64,000 nucleotides of DNA from assembly GCA_021796835.1 (NCBI GenBank), contig JAKABO010000005.1:41174-105173 (forward strand), written 5' to 3'. Below, piece after piece: positions 19,527-30,436 of this stretch. This stretch comes from Pseudomonadota bacterium (GTDB taxonomy: Bacteria > Pseudomonadota > Gammaproteobacteria > Burkholderiales > Ferrovaceae). The notes beneath the pieces were generated by a model. It had not been told where the DNA came from. It made no database searches and saw only the letters and a list, made by a program, of their open reading frames with translations. The translations under genes were made by a program, and so were the position numbers. Every line of letters begins with the position of its first letter. Position 1 is the stretch's first letter.

Positions 19527-20228
19527 ATGCCCCCTAGAACCTCTGCGCGTGTGTTATCCCTGGCTGCCCACCCGGTCGAGTGGCCCCCGCTAGGGGCACC
19601 CGAGGCACAGGAGACCGTGGCTTTGCCCCCCAACCCCACAGAGCGGGAAATCGACCAGCAGTTGGTGGAACGGGCACAGCGTGGGGATAAACTGGCTTTT
19701 GAATTATTGGTCATCAAGTATCAACGCAAGTTGCTTCGTCTGGTGGGAAGATTGGTTCGTGATCCGGCCGAAGCCGAGGATGTGACCCAGGATGCCTTTA
19801 TCAAGGCTTACCGCGCATTGGGTTCCTTTCGTGGAGATTCGGCTTTCTATACCTGGCTTTACCGTATCGGCGTCAATACCGCAAAAAATCATCTCATGAA
19901 TCAGGGGCGTCGCATGCCCACCTCCATCGGCGTGGAAGAAGCCGAATACATTGAAGGCAACGATCTCCTTCAGGACATGAATACCCCGGAAGCGGAGTTG
20001 TTGAGTCGCGAGATCGCACGCACCGTCAACGACAGCATGGACGACCTCCCGGAAGAGTTGAAAACAGCCATTCGCTTGAGAGAAATCGAAGGGCTGTCCT
20101 ACGAAGACATTGCAACCGTGATGAATTGTCCGATCGGAACGGTGCGTTCCCGCATATTCCGGGCCCGGGAAGCCATTTCTCATAAATTGAAACCCTTGTT
20201 GGAGGTTTTGGGGAGCAAAAGATGGTAA
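19527..20228 (+). CDS. rpoE: Envelope-stress sigma factor (RpoE/AlgU)
   Basis: This ECF sigma factor directs RNA polymerase to envelope-stress genes. Sigma region 2 (DVTQDAFIKAYRALGSFRG) and region 4 (LREIEGLSYEDIATVMN, then GTVRSRIFRAR) are clear. The ATG at 19527 follows AAGGA and gives 233 residues, about 40 more than E. coli RpoE. The extra, proline-rich residues lie before the usual start of the family core (REIDQQLVERAQ). A GTG at about 19616 is an alternative, with a poorly spaced ribosome site. The stop overlaps the rseA start. Confidence 0.93.
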   Translation: MPPRTSARVLSLAAHPVEWPPLGAPEAQETVALPPNPTEREIDQQLVERAQRGDKLAFELLVIKYQRKLLRLVGRLVRDPAEAEDVTQDAFIKAYRALGSFRGDSAFYTWLYRIGVNTAKNHLMNQGRRMPTSIGVEEAEYIEGNDLLQDMNTPEAELLSREIARTVNDSMDDLPEELKTAIRLREIEGLSYEDIATVMNCPIGTVRSRIFRAREAISHKLKPLLEVLGSKRW

Positions 20229-20737
20229 TGGAAGATATGGAACTGGAGCGCCTGTCGGCGGCCATGGATGGTGAATTGGACGATGAGAAACTGCCCCGCT
20301 TGCTGGGGGGGTGCCGCCATGATCCGGCCTTGCAGGAATCGTGGTACGCCTTTCATGTGATCGGCGAGACCCTGCGTGACCCCCAGTTGCCTCCGGTACG
20401 TCTGCACAGTCGGATAGCCCAGGCGCTCAAGGAAGAACCGACGGTGCTGGTGCCCAAGTCCTCCGTGGGCTCCGTGCCGCTGGATGGGGCAACGCAACGT
20501 CGCTGGCTGGCCATGGCCGCCGCCATCGCCGTCGTGGTTTTGACCACGGCCTTGCTCCGGCCCAGTTTGCCCGCCAATCCGGTTATTGCCCAAAATGGGC
20601 AAAGTACGCCTGCCTCGACTGAAAATGGTGTTTCCGACAGGGATATCCAGACCTTTGTCGCATTGCATCGCCAGGGTTCTCCCTTGTCCGAGTTCCAAAC
20701 TGTCGATTACACGCCACAAACGATTGCTCAACGATAG
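20222..20737 (+). CDS. rseA: Anti-sigma-E factor RseA/MucA
   Basis: RseA holds sigma-E at the inner membrane until it is proteolysed. The 171-residue protein has a cytosolic RseA N-domain (LSAAMDGELDD, then WYAFHVIGETLR). A single membrane segment lies at about residues 95-112, followed by a periplasmic tail. It overlaps rpoE by seven bases (GGGGAG ribosome site before 20222), fitting coupled synthesis. Similarity beyond the N-domain is low, as is usual in this family. Confidence 0.88.
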   Translation: MVMEDMELERLSAAMDGELDDEKLPRLLGGCRHDPALQESWYAFHVIGETLRDPQLPPVRLHSRIAQALKEEPTVLVPKSSVGSVPLDGATQRRWLAMAAAIAVVVLTTALLRPSLPANPVIAQNGQSTPASTENGVSDRDIQTFVALHRQGSPLSEFQTVDYTPQTIAQR

Positions 20738-20765
20738 TGGGTTCGGGAAGAGCGGTTTCTCAATC

Positions 20766-21755
20766 ATGAAGGTATTTGGCAAGGGGATCATTCCCGTCAT
20801 CGGATTGCTGGTCAGCGGGGTGGTGCAGGCCGGATCCGAGCCCGCCGGCGACCCGCTTTCCCTGCTCAGTCAGTTGAGTCACGCCGCCCATGATCAATCC
20901 TACAGCGGTACCTACGTGGTTCAGCGGGGCAGTGAAATGGAGTCGTCCAGGATCGTGCATGCCCATATTCACGGAGAGGAACTGACCCGCATAGAGGTAC
21001 TGGATGGGCGTCCCCGGGAAATCATCCGGGATGGCAAGGAAACCCGCTGCTATTATCCGGTACAACACAAGATTCGCATCGAGAAAGGTTATACCCGACA
21101 CCTCTTTCCTGCCCTGATAGAAGTTCCCTATGAGCAATATCTCCGGTTTTATGACATTTCCCGGGTCGGGATGAATCGCGTGGCAGGCCGTGAGTGTCAG
21201 CGCATCCTGCTCAGGGCGCGGGATCGCCAGCGCTTCGATCACGAGTTCTGTGCGGATGTGGACACGGATCTGATCCTCAAGGCAGTGACCTACGATCAAC
21301 ACCATGACCCTCTGGAAACCTTGCTCTTTACCGAAGTCTCCGAGGATGATCACGCATCGCCGGAACTCCTGAAATCCACCTATCCGGATTCGGCTCAATG
21401 GAAAAAGGTTTTTTTCCCTCCTCCCGTGGCGGATCATCTGCCCTATCAGTGGCGCATTCCGGCCCTGCCTTCGGGCTTCAGTCAAATACTGCAGATGTCC
21501 ATTCAGACGTCAGCGGTGCCGGGCGCGCCCTTCGAGCATCTCGTGTTTTCCGATGGATTGTCTTCTTTTTCCATCTTCATCAGGCCATTGCAAGGGGAAG
21601 ACTTTCACCCGTTTCAGGCCCGACTTCAATCCAGTGCGCTCAGTTACTATTCCGGGACAGTTGGGCAACATCGCATCGTAGTGGTAGGGGAAGTGCCTCA
21701 AGAGGTCGTCACTGCCATTGGACAATCCATGACCATAACGGAGGAAGCACATTGA
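20766..21755 (+). CDS. rseB: Periplasmic sigma-E regulatory protein RseB/MucB
   Basis: RseB binds the periplasmic part of RseA and shields it from DegS-type cleavage, releasing it on envelope stress. From the ATG at 20766 there are 329 residues with a signal peptide cleaved after about residue 22 (VVQAG). The MucB/RseB core is visible in YSGTYVVQRGSEMESSRIVH and VAGRECQRILLRARD. The frame is open upstream, but that part overlaps rseA. The stop shares one base with the next gene's ATG (TGATG). Confidence 0.92.
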   Translation: MKVFGKGIIPVIGLLVSGVVQAGSEPAGDPLSLLSQLSHAAHDQSYSGTYVVQRGSEMESSRIVHAHIHGEELTRIEVLDGRPREIIRDGKETRCYYPVQHKIRIEKGYTRHLFPALIEVPYEQYLRFYDISRVGMNRVAGRECQRILLRARDRQRFDHEFCADVDTDLILKAVTYDQHHDPLETLLFTEVSEDDHASPELLKSTYPDSAQWKKVFFPPPVADHLPYQWRIPALPSGFSQILQMSIQTSAVPGAPFEHLVFSDGLSSFSIFIRPLQGEDFHPFQARLQSSALSYYSGTVGQHRIVVVGEVPQEVVTAIGQSMTITEEAH

Positions 21756-23137
21756 TGAAACGATTGTTACTGATCGGACTACTGGTGTTGGGTACGGGAC
21801 TGGCGCAGGCTGAAAATCTGCCTGACTTTACGGACATCGTGGATCATGAATCCAATACGGTGGTCAATATCAGTGCCGTTACCAAGGCACATCCCGATGA
21901 GGAGGGCAACTCGAGGGTTCCCGAACACGACCCCATGCTCGAGTTTTTTCGAAACTTCGGGATACCCGTGCCTGAAATGGGGCCCCAGGGGCCAGGGATG
22001 GAATCCAGTTCCATGGGGTCTGGTTTCATCATTCGTCCGGATGGTTACATCCTGACCAACGGTCACGTAGTCCAGGGCGCAGATGAAGTGACCGTCAAAC
22101 TGCTCGACAAACGCGAATTCAAGGCCAAAGTCATTGGCATCGATCCCAAGACCGATGTGGCCCTGCTCAAGATCAACGCCACCGGTTTGCCCACGGTCAA
22201 AATCGGGGATCCTGCCAAAGCCAGGGTGGGCGAGTGGGTGGTGGCGATCGGTGCGCCCTTCGGTTTCGAGAGTACCGTGACCAAGGGCATCATCAGTGCC
22301 AAGGGACGGTCCCTTCCCCAGGAGACCCTGGTCCCGTTCATTCAGACCGACGTGCCCATCAATCCCGGTAATTCAGGGGGGCCGCTCTTCGATATGAAGG
22401 GTGAGGTAATCGGTATCAATTCCCAGATCTACAGCCGGACAGGGGGATATATGGGATTGTCTTTTGCCATCCCCATCGATGTGGCCCTTCAGGTGTCCGA
22501 CGAACTGCGCCTGCATGGCAAGGTGAGTCGGGGTTGGTTGGGGGTCGTCATTCAGGAAGTGACCAAGGAACTGTCGGATTCCTTTGGCTTGCCCAAGGCA
22601 GAAGGTGCACTGGTGGTGTCCGTGCAGAAAGGGTCTCCGGCAGAACGGGCCGGCATCCGTTCCGGCGATATCATTCTCCGTTTCGACGGCAAGGCGGTGA
22701 ACAATCAGACCGACTTGCCGCGCATCGTCAGTGCGGTCAAATCCGGTTCCGAGGTCCCTGTCGTGATCTGGCGTAAGGGCGCCGAGCATTCGCTGCACGT
22801 GCTGGTGGGAAATATGCCCGCCGAAAAAATTGCTCAGACTGAAGGCAGGGGAACGACTCAAGGGGGAAAACCCGCCGGGCCAGCAGCCCGATTGGGGTTG
22901 GCAGTGGCGGACCCGGAGGCGGGAGAGGAGGGGGTCGTCATTGCCGGGGTGCGGGGCGAAGCGGCGCAGGTCGGCCTGGAACCGGGCGACCAGATTCTCT
23001 CGCTGAACAACAGCGAGTGTCATTCGGTTCAGGAATTCAACCAGTTGGTGGGGAAACTCAAGGGACCCGTGCGCGTGGCATTGCTCGTCAAACGGGGGGA
23101 TAGCCCACCAGAATTCGTTACCCTTCTCCTGCAGTGA
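21755..23137 (+). CDS. mucD: Periplasmic serine protease/chaperone MucD (DegP/HtrA family)
   Basis: MucD degrades misfolded periplasmic proteins and keeps the sigma-E pathway in check. The ATG at 21755 gives 460 residues with a signal peptide (about 1-19). The trypsin-like triad is visible as His104 (TNGHVV), Asp134 (KTDVALL) and Ser207 (GNSGGPL). Two PDZ domains follow (starting near residues 255 and 370). The name follows its place at the end of rpoE-rseA-rseB; DegP would be an equal name by sequence. A possible intrinsic terminator follows at 23218-23241. Confidence 0.93.
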   Translation: MKRLLLIGLLVLGTGLAQAENLPDFTDIVDHESNTVVNISAVTKAHPDEEGNSRVPEHDPMLEFFRNFGIPVPEMGPQGPGMESSSMGSGFIIRPDGYILTNGHVVQGADEVTVKLLDKREFKAKVIGIDPKTDVALLKINATGLPTVKIGDPAKARVGEWVVAIGAPFGFESTVTKGIISAKGRSLPQETLVPFIQTDVPINPGNSGGPLFDMKGEVIGINSQIYSRTGGYMGLSFAIPIDVALQVSDELRLHGKVSRGWLGVVIQEVTKELSDSFGLPKAEGALVVSVQKGSPAERAGIRSGDIILRFDGKAVNNQTDLPRIVSAVKSGSEVPVVIWRKGAEHSLHVLVGNMPAEKIAQTEGRGTTQGGKPAGPAARLGLAVADPEAGEEGVVIAGVRGEAAQVGLEPGDQILSLNNSECHSVQEFNQLVGKLKGPVRVALLVKRGDSPPEFVTLLLQ

Positions 23138-23148
23138 GTCCCAACAGT

Positions 23149-23176
23149 ATGACTATTCTGGTTTTCAGGCTAGAAT
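23149..23176 (+). promoter_or_regulatory. Candidate sigma-70 promoter before lepA
   Basis: ATGACT at 23149-23154 (four of six to TTGACA) and TAGAAT at 23171-23176 are 16 bases apart. A transcript from here would start near 23183, run through the hairpins at 23188-23235, and have to pass the T-run at 23236-23241 to reach lepA. Confidence 0.4.
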
Positions 23177-23217
23177 AGCGGGTCTGTGGGCGCTGCTCCA
23201 GCGCTCCTTCCCCGGAA

Positions 23218-23241
23218 GGGCATCGCAGGATGCCCTTTTTT
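23218..23241 (+). terminator. Intrinsic terminator in the mucD-lepA gap
   Basis: GGGCAT (23218-23223) pairs perfectly with ATGCCC (23230-23235) around a six-base loop, followed by six T residues. It can end the rpoE-mucD transcript. It also lies downstream of the candidate lepA promoter, only 19 bases before the lepA start, so it may act as an attenuator of lepA. Upstream hairpins are 23188-23206 (stem GCGCTG/CAGCGC, loop CTC) and CCTTC/GAAGG at 23206-23219, which overlaps the first bases of this stem. Confidence 0.65.
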
Positions 23242-23259
23242 GTCTACACAGGAAGCAGG

Positions 23260-25049
<1,790 letters not shown>

Positions 25050-25053
<4 letters not shown>

Positions 25054-26030
25054 TGGATCTGTTTTACTGGGGGATCGCAGGCCTCATTCTGTCCGTGCCC
25101 GTGGTGGGGTGGGATTTATTCTCGCGTGGGCGTCGGACTGCTCCGGGTCCGGCTCTGAACAATCTGATTCAGGGGGCCTGGCTGCTCGTGTTCGTGTGCG
25201 GGTTTGGTCTCCTGCTCAAGATCACCGGATTTTCTGAAATCCTTCTCTCCGCCAGTGTTCTGACGGGGTTGGTGGTGGGTTGGGACTGGTGGCGCTGGCG
25301 CCGGGGCGGACGGACGGAAGCCCATCAGGATGCACCCTGGCTGGAACTTTCCAAAAGTTTCTTCCCGGTCATCCTGGCGGTGTTCGTGGTCCGATCCTTC
25401 CTCTTCGAACCTTTCAAGATTCCCTCGGGGTCCATGATTCCCACCCTGCGCATCGGCGACTTCATCCTTGTCAACAAGTTTGATTATGGTCTGCGTCTGC
25501 CCATCACCAATCGGGTGTTCATTCCCGTGCACCAGCCGCAACGGGGCGATGTCATGGTCTTCAAGTACCCGAAGGATCCTTCCACCAACTACATCAAGCG
25601 GGTCGTGGGGTTGCCGGGAGATGTGGTGACCTACATCAACAAGCGTCTGATTATCAATGGTCAGGAAGTGCCCACCCTCCCTGACGGGACTTTTGGGGAT
25701 GTGGATCAGCCCCTGACCTATGCCACATTCAACCACTATACCGAGAAGTTGGGGACCCACTCTCACGAGATGATTACCCTCGAGGGGCAAGTTCCCGTAT
25801 TTCTCGCCGAGGTTCGCAATTTCCCTTTCCGTTCGGCGTGTGTGTATGGGGATGAAGGATTTACCTGCAAGGTTCCGCAGGGGCAGTATTTCATGATGGG
25901 GGACAACCGTGATCGCAGTTCGGACAGCCGCTACTGGGGTTTCGTGCCAGATGAAAATATTGTGGGCAAGGCGGTACTGGTGTGGATGAACTTTCAGGAT
26001 CTCCACCGGATCGGGCGTTCCATTCCTTGA
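25050..26030 (+). CDS. lepB: Signal peptidase I
   Basis: LepB removes signal peptides from exported proteins. The protein is 326 residues from the ATG at 25050 (overlaps the lepA stop as ATGA; the adjacent ATG at 25053 is equally possible, with GGAG upstream). N-terminal membrane segments lie near residues 5-20, 40-56 and 103-118. The catalytic serine is in PSGSMIPTL (Ser128) and the catalytic lysine in [11 protein letters not shown] (Lys183). The C-terminal [13 protein letters not shown] box is intact. Confidence 0.95.
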
Positions 26031-26042
26031 TGCGGACCTGAC

Positions 26043-26714
26043 GTGACTTCTCCGACCGGTTTGGAACAACGCCTGGGTTATGCTTTTCAGAATGCGGCCC
26101 TGCTCAGGCAAGCCCTGACCCACCGCAGTCACTCTGCCCTGCATAACGAGCGATTGGAATTTCTGGGAGATGCCGTCCTCAATCTGGTCGCTGCTCAAGT
26201 GCTCTACGAACGCCATCCGCACTGGAATGAGGGGGAGTTGAGCCGTGTTCGTTCGCTTCTGGTCAATCGGGAAGCCCTCTTCCGCATGGCTCAGTTTCTT
26301 GATCTGGCCCCTCTGATCCGATTGGGCAGTGGTGAACTGCAGGGCGGGGGAAGACAGCGTTCCTCCATTCTGGCGGATACCGTGGAAGCTCTCTTTGGCG
26401 CTCTCTATCTGGATGGAGGGTTGAGCGCGGTGATTACGCCCATTACCCGTCTTCTGGAGCAGGCCGGACTGGATTCCGATGCGCTTCGACAAGGCGGCGA
26501 CAAGGATGGAAAAACCCGTCTCCAGGAATGGCTGCAGGCGCGCCATCACCCCCTGCCTGTCTATGAACTGCTGGCCCGCGAAGGGGCGGATCATGCTCCT
26601 CGCTTCCGGGTCCGTTGCCAGGTGCAGGGCAGGGAAGCCACGGGGGAGGGAGGAAGTCGGCGCGATGCGGAACAGCAGGCCGCCCTCCATATCCTTCAAC
26701 AACTGGAAACCTGA
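26043..26714 (+). CDS. rnc: Ribonuclease III
   Basis: RNase III cuts double-stranded RNA during rRNA maturation and mRNA turnover. The 223-residue protein has the signature NERLEFLGDAVL near residue 35 and the second acidic set in DTVEALFGALYLDGG. A C-terminal double-stranded RNA-binding domain follows from about residue 153. The start is a GTG at 26043; no ATG fits the conserved N-terminus. It is 12 bases after lepB and two bases before era, the usual lepB-rnc-era order. Confidence 0.95.
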   Translation: MTSPTGLEQRLGYAFQNAALLRQALTHRSHSALHNERLEFLGDAVLNLVAAQVLYERHPHWNEGELSRVRSLLVNREALFRMAQFLDLAPLIRLGSGELQGGGRQRSSILADTVEALFGALYLDGGLSAVITPITRLLEQAGLDSDALRQGGDKDGKTRLQEWLQARHHPLPVYELLAREGADHAPRFRVRCQVQGREATGEGGSRRDAEQQAALHILQQLET

Positions 26715-26716
26715 TC

Positions 26717-27595
26717 ATGCGTGTCGGTCGAATTGCCCTGGTAGGGCGTCCCAATGTAGGGAAATCCACGCTGCTCAACCAGTTGGTGGGGCAGAAGTTG
26801 AGCATCACTTCGCGCCGGGCACAGACCACCCGTGTCCAGGTCCAGGGGATCCTGACTCTGCCCGAAGTCCAGATGATCTTTGTGGATACCCCGGGTTTTC
26901 AGCAGCAGCATGGGGGTATGCTGTACCGCGCCATGAATCGGAGTGTGACCGATGCGCTGGGAACGGTGGATCAGGTGGTCATGGTGGTGGAAGCCCTGCG
27001 CTGGACCCCGGAAGATCAGGCCATTCTGCAACAGATCCCGGCGGGGATACGTCCCTTGCTGGTGATCAACAAGGTGGATCGGGTCACCTCTTCGGAGCGG
27101 ATGATTCCCTATTTACAGGCGCGGCAGGAAGAAACGCGGTTTTCCGCCATTTTTCCGGTCAGCGCCCTGCAGCGTTCCTCCCTGGATCCCCTGCTCCGGT
27201 ATCTTGGCCAACAATTGCCGGAAGGTCCGCTCCAATATGAGCCGGATCAGGTCAGCGACAGGACGGAACGCTTCTTTGTGGGAGAGTTCATCAGAGAACA
27301 ACTTTTTCGCCAGCTGGGAGACGAGTTGCCCTACGCAACGGCGGTGATGATCGACCGGTATGTCCAGGAAAAACGTTTGATTCGAATCGAAGCCACGCTG
27401 TTGGTGGACAATCCGGGTCAGAAGGCCATCCTCATCGGTCAGCAGGGCAGTCGTCTCAAGGCCATCGGCACCGCCGCCCGCCTGCAAATCGAAAAGTTTC
27501 TGGAGTCGAAGGTCTATCTCGGTTTGTGGGTCAAGGTCAAGAGCGGTTGGGCTGAGGACGGGACCTTGCTCAAACAACTGGGTCATGACTTCTGA
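26717..27595 (+). CDS. era: GTPase Era
   Basis: Era binds 16S rRNA and helps assemble the 30S subunit. The ATG at 26717 gives 292 residues; the upstream open frame overlaps rnc. The GTPase motifs are GRPNVGKST, DTPGF and NKVD. The C-terminal KH domain has the QKAILIGQQGSRLKAIG loop that binds the 3' end of 16S rRNA. Its end overlaps recO by 11 bases. Confidence 0.96.
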   Translation: MRVGRIALVGRPNVGKSTLLNQLVGQKLSITSRRAQTTRVQVQGILTLPEVQMIFVDTPGFQQQHGGMLYRAMNRSVTDALGTVDQVVMVVEALRWTPEDQAILQQIPAGIRPLLVINKVDRVTSSERMIPYLQARQEETRFSAIFPVSALQRSSLDPLLRYLGQQLPEGPLQYEPDQVSDRTERFFVGEFIREQLFRQLGDELPYATAVMIDRYVQEKRLIRIEATLLVDNPGQKAILIGQQGSRLKAIGTAARLQIEKFLESKVYLGLWVKVKSGWAEDGTLLKQLGHDF

Positions 27596-28313
27596 AAGAC
27601 GCGGGACGACCCACGAAGATCAGGGCTTCGTCCTTCATACCACGCCCTGGCGCGAAACCAGTCTGGTGGTGGAGGTTCTCACCCCGCACAACGGACGGCT
27701 TTCCCTGGTGGCCAAGGGGGTTCGCCGTCCCCGCGCTGCCCTGCGCGGGGTTTTGCAACCGTTCCAGCCCCTTCATCTGGTCTGGTACGGCCAGGAAGGA
27801 TTACGCATTCTGAAAAGCGCCGAATGGCAGGGTGGACAGCCCTTGTTGCAGGGACGGGCGTTATTCTGTGGTTTCTATCTCAATGAATTGCTCTTTCGCA
27901 TGGTGGTTCCGGAGGACAATCAGGAACTTCTGTTCGAGTCTTACCGACGGGCCTTGTCCCGTTTGGCGCGGGAGTCGACACAAGAGCCCATCTTGCGGAC
28001 TTTCGAGTATGAATTATTGAAAAGTCTGGGGGTCGCCCCGGTCCTGGATCGGGAATCCCTGACGAATCTGCCCGTGATTGCTGAAGTTCTGTATGGTTTG
28101 GACCGGGATGGTGCAGTCATCCGGCTCGGTCCAGACCCGGAGAATGCAGTACAATGCCACGGCAAGACCTTGCTGGACATGGCCAAAGGGGACTATGGAG
28201 ACCCACGTTCCGTCCTGGAATGCAAGCGGGTCATGCGCTGGTTGCTCCAGGTTCATCTGGGCGGGCAGGAGTTGCACACCCGTCGTATTCTTCAGGAGAT
28301 TCCCTCGTTATGA
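27585..28313 (+). CDS. recO: DNA repair protein RecO
   Basis: RecO works with RecF and RecR to load RecA on gaps. The 242-residue protein has the N-terminal OB-fold ([20 protein letters not shown], then [13 protein letters not shown]) and the helical C-terminal domain ([10 protein letters not shown], then [10 protein letters not shown]). The zinc-finger cysteines of some RecO proteins are not evident. It starts inside the end of era and overlaps pdxJ by four bases. Confidence 0.93.
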   Translation: MTSERRGTTHEDQGFVLHTTPWRETSLVVEVLTPHNGRLSLVAKGVRRPRAALRGVLQPFQPLHLVWYGQEGLRILKSAEWQGGQPLLQGRALFCGFYLNELLFRMVVPEDNQELLFESYRRALSRLARESTQEPILRTFEYELLKSLGVAPVLDRESLTNLPVIAEVLYGLDRDGAVIRLGPDPENAVQCHGKTLLDMAKGDYGDPRSVLECKRVMRWLLQVHLGGQELHTRRILQEIPSL

Positions 28314-29035
28314 TCCAACTGGGCGTAAATATCGATCATATTGCCACGCTTCGTCAGGCCCGTGGCACCCGTTATCCCAGTCCGGTGCGGGCCGCGTTGC
28401 TGGCTGAATATGCTGGCGCTGACGCCATTACCCTGCACCTGCGCGAAGATCGACGGCACATTCAGGACCGCGACCTGGAAATTCTGCGCGAAGTGTTGAC
28501 CATCCGGATGAATCTGGAGATGGCGGTGACTGATGAAATGTTGGCCATCGCAACCCGTATCCGGCCTCATGACGCCTGTCTGGTGCCGGAACGACGTCAG
28601 GAATTGACCACGGAAGGGGGCCTGGACGTGGTTCAGCAGTTCGAACGGGTACGCCATGCCTGTACGGTTCTGGCGGCTGCAGGCGTGCGCGTTTCCCTGT
28701 TCATCAATGCGGATCGGGATCAACTGGAAGCGGCACGGGCTGCGGGCGCGCCGGTGGTGGAGTTGCACACCGGGCAGTATGCCGAAATGGACGGAGAAGA
28801 AGAGATACAAAGGGAACTGGAACGGATTCGCAGCGCAACCGAACTGGGCACCCGTCTGGGTTTGCGGGTCAATGCCGGACACGGACTGAATTACCATAAT
28901 ACCCGCCCGGTTGCGGCATTACCCTTGATTCGTGAGCTCAATATCGGCCATGCCATCGTGGCTCATGCCCTTTTTGTAGGCTGGGAAAGCGCAGTGCGTG
29001 AAATGAAGGCCCTCATCCTCGGGGCGACGACATGA
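28310..29035 (+). CDS. pdxJ: Pyridoxine 5'-phosphate synthase PdxJ
   Basis: PdxJ joins 1-deoxyxylulose 5-phosphate and 3-amino-2-oxopropyl phosphate to make pyridoxine 5'-phosphate. The ATG at 28310 overlaps the recO stop and gives 241 residues, the family length. Typical segments are [16 protein letters not shown] at the N-terminus, [27 protein letters not shown] and [11 protein letters not shown]. It is followed by acpS with an ATGA overlap. Confidence 0.96.
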   Translation: MIQLGVNIDHIATLRQARGTRYPSPVRAALLAEYAGADAITLHLREDRRHIQDRDLEILREVLTIRMNLEMAVTDEMLAIATRIRPHDACLVPERRQELTTEGGLDVVQQFERVRHACTVLAAAGVRVSLFINADRDQLEAARAAGAPVVELHTGQYAEMDGEEEIQRELERIRSATELGTRLGLRVNAGHGLNYHNTRPVAALPLIRELNIGHAIVAHALFVGWESAVREMKALILGATT

Positions 29036-29412
29036 TATTGGGCATGGGGGTGGATCTGGTTTCCCTGGAACGGATCGACGGGGTATGGAAGCGGCATGGC
29101 GAACGCTTTCTGAAGTACCTGCTGACCCCGGAGGAACGGGATCAATTTTCCCGACAAGGGGCTCCGGAACGCTTTCTGGCCAAACGTTTTGCTGCCAAGG
29201 AGGCATTTTCCAAGGCGGTCGGGACGGGTATGCGTGCACCGGTTCTGTGGCGATCCATTGGAACCACCCACAATGAACTGGGCGCACCCCAACTGGTATT
29301 CGAGGAACCGCTCGAAACCTGGCTTCAGGATAGAGGGATTACCCGAACCTGGCTGTCCATCACCGATGAAAAATCTCATGCGTTCGCTTGTGTGGTCCTG
29401 GAGGGAACATGA
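29032..29412 (+). CDS. acpS: Holo-[acyl-carrier-protein] synthase
   Basis: AcpS transfers the 4'-phosphopantetheine arm from CoA to acyl carrier protein. The 126-residue protein has [12 protein letters not shown] at the start, where the aspartate binds magnesium. The second metal site lies in [16 protein letters not shown]. It overlaps pdxJ (ATGA) and nagZ by four bases, so all three are probably translated in a coupled way. Confidence 0.95.
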   Translation: MILGMGVDLVSLERIDGVWKRHGERFLKYLLTPEERDQFSRQGAPERFLAKRFAAKEAFSKAVGTGMRAPVLWRSIGTTHNELGAPQLVFEEPLETWLQDRGITRTWLSITDEKSHAFACVVLEGT

Positions 29413-30431
29413 AGCCGGGACCCGTGATGCTGGATGTGGCCGGGCTTGAACTTCGGCCTGAAGAAAAGGATCTCCTGCGCCATCCCGCAACTGGGGGAGT
29501 CATCCTTTTTTCGCGTAATTATGAGAATAGAGCGCAGGTTGCCGATTTGATCCGTTCTCTGCGTGCCGTGCGTCCCGAATTGCTGGTGGCGGTAGACCAC
29601 GAGGGGGGCAGGGTGCAACGGTTCCGTGCCGAGATGACGGTGCTTCCAGCCATGGGGCGCGTAGGGGCTCTCCATGCGCAGGATCCCGCACGGGCCGAAG
29701 GATGGGCCACCGATTGTGGAACCGTCCTGGCCTGGGAATTGACTCAACTGGGGGTCGATTTTTCCTTTACCCCGGTGCTCGATCTTGATTATGGACGCAG
29801 TGCGGTGATTGGAAATCGCTCCCTGCATCGTGAGCCAGCACGCGTTGGTGCGCTGGCCCAAGCCCTGGTGCGGGGCTTGCAGGGACAGGGCATGCGCGCG
29901 GTGATCAAGCATTTTCCCGGTCATGGCTATGTGACCGTGGATTCCCATCTCGGTTTGCCTGTGGATGAGCGCGCCTGGGCCGAACTGGAAAACGCGGATC
30001 TCATCCCGTTTCGGGCGCTGCTGGACTGTCCAGGGGTAGGTGCGCTCATGCCCGCGCATGTCCTTTATCCTGCCATCGCACCGGAACCTGCCGGATTTTC
30101 CCCCTTCTGGTTGCAGACCCTGTTACGCCAACGCTGGGGATTTGACGGCATGATCATCAGCGATGACCTCACCATGGGGGGGGCCGTCTCCTGGGGCGGC
30201 GGGGCGGCGGAGCGTACCCACCGGGCCCTGGATGCGGGTTGCGACGCTGTGCTGGTGTGCAACGATGCACCGGCAGCCGGGCAGGTGCTGGAAAGTCTGG
30301 AAAAAATGACTTTTTCGCCGCTGCTTGCGGGGCGCTGGATGAAAATGCGCGCGACCTCCGATGGGTCACCCTTCCAGCGTGAACGAGACTATCACGAGGC
30401 ACGCCGGCGCCTTCAGGACAGGGACGGGTAA
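29409..30431 (+). CDS. nagZ: Beta-N-acetylhexosaminidase NagZ (GH3)
   Basis: NagZ removes N-acetylglucosamine from recycled muropeptides in the cytosol. From the ATG at 29409 it has 340 residues. The family motif KHFPGHGYVTVDSH holds the His-Asp acid/base pair, and the nucleophile aspartate lies in GMIISDDLTMGG. VAVDHEGGRVQRF binds substrate. There is no signal peptide, as expected for NagZ. It ends the lepA-nagZ series, with five bases to the CDF gene. Confidence 0.95.
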   Translation: MKPGPVMLDVAGLELRPEEKDLLRHPATGGVILFSRNYENRAQVADLIRSLRAVRPELLVAVDHEGGRVQRFRAEMTVLPAMGRVGALHAQDPARAEGWATDCGTVLAWELTQLGVDFSFTPVLDLDYGRSAVIGNRSLHREPARVGALAQALVRGLQGQGMRAVIKHFPGHGYVTVDSHLGLPVDERAWAELENADLIPFRALLDCPGVGALMPAHVLYPAIAPEPAGFSPFWLQTLLRQRWGFDGMIISDDLTMGGAVSWGGGAAERTHRALDAGCDAVLVCNDAPAAGQVLESLEKMTFSPLLAGRWMKMRATSDGSPFQRERDYHEARRRLQDRDG

Positions 30432-30436
30432 AACCC

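Noticed and set aside
25116..26702. 528-codon open frame antisense to lepB and rnc
   Set aside because: Both sense genes are complete with catalytic residues. The antisense product has no recognisable domain.
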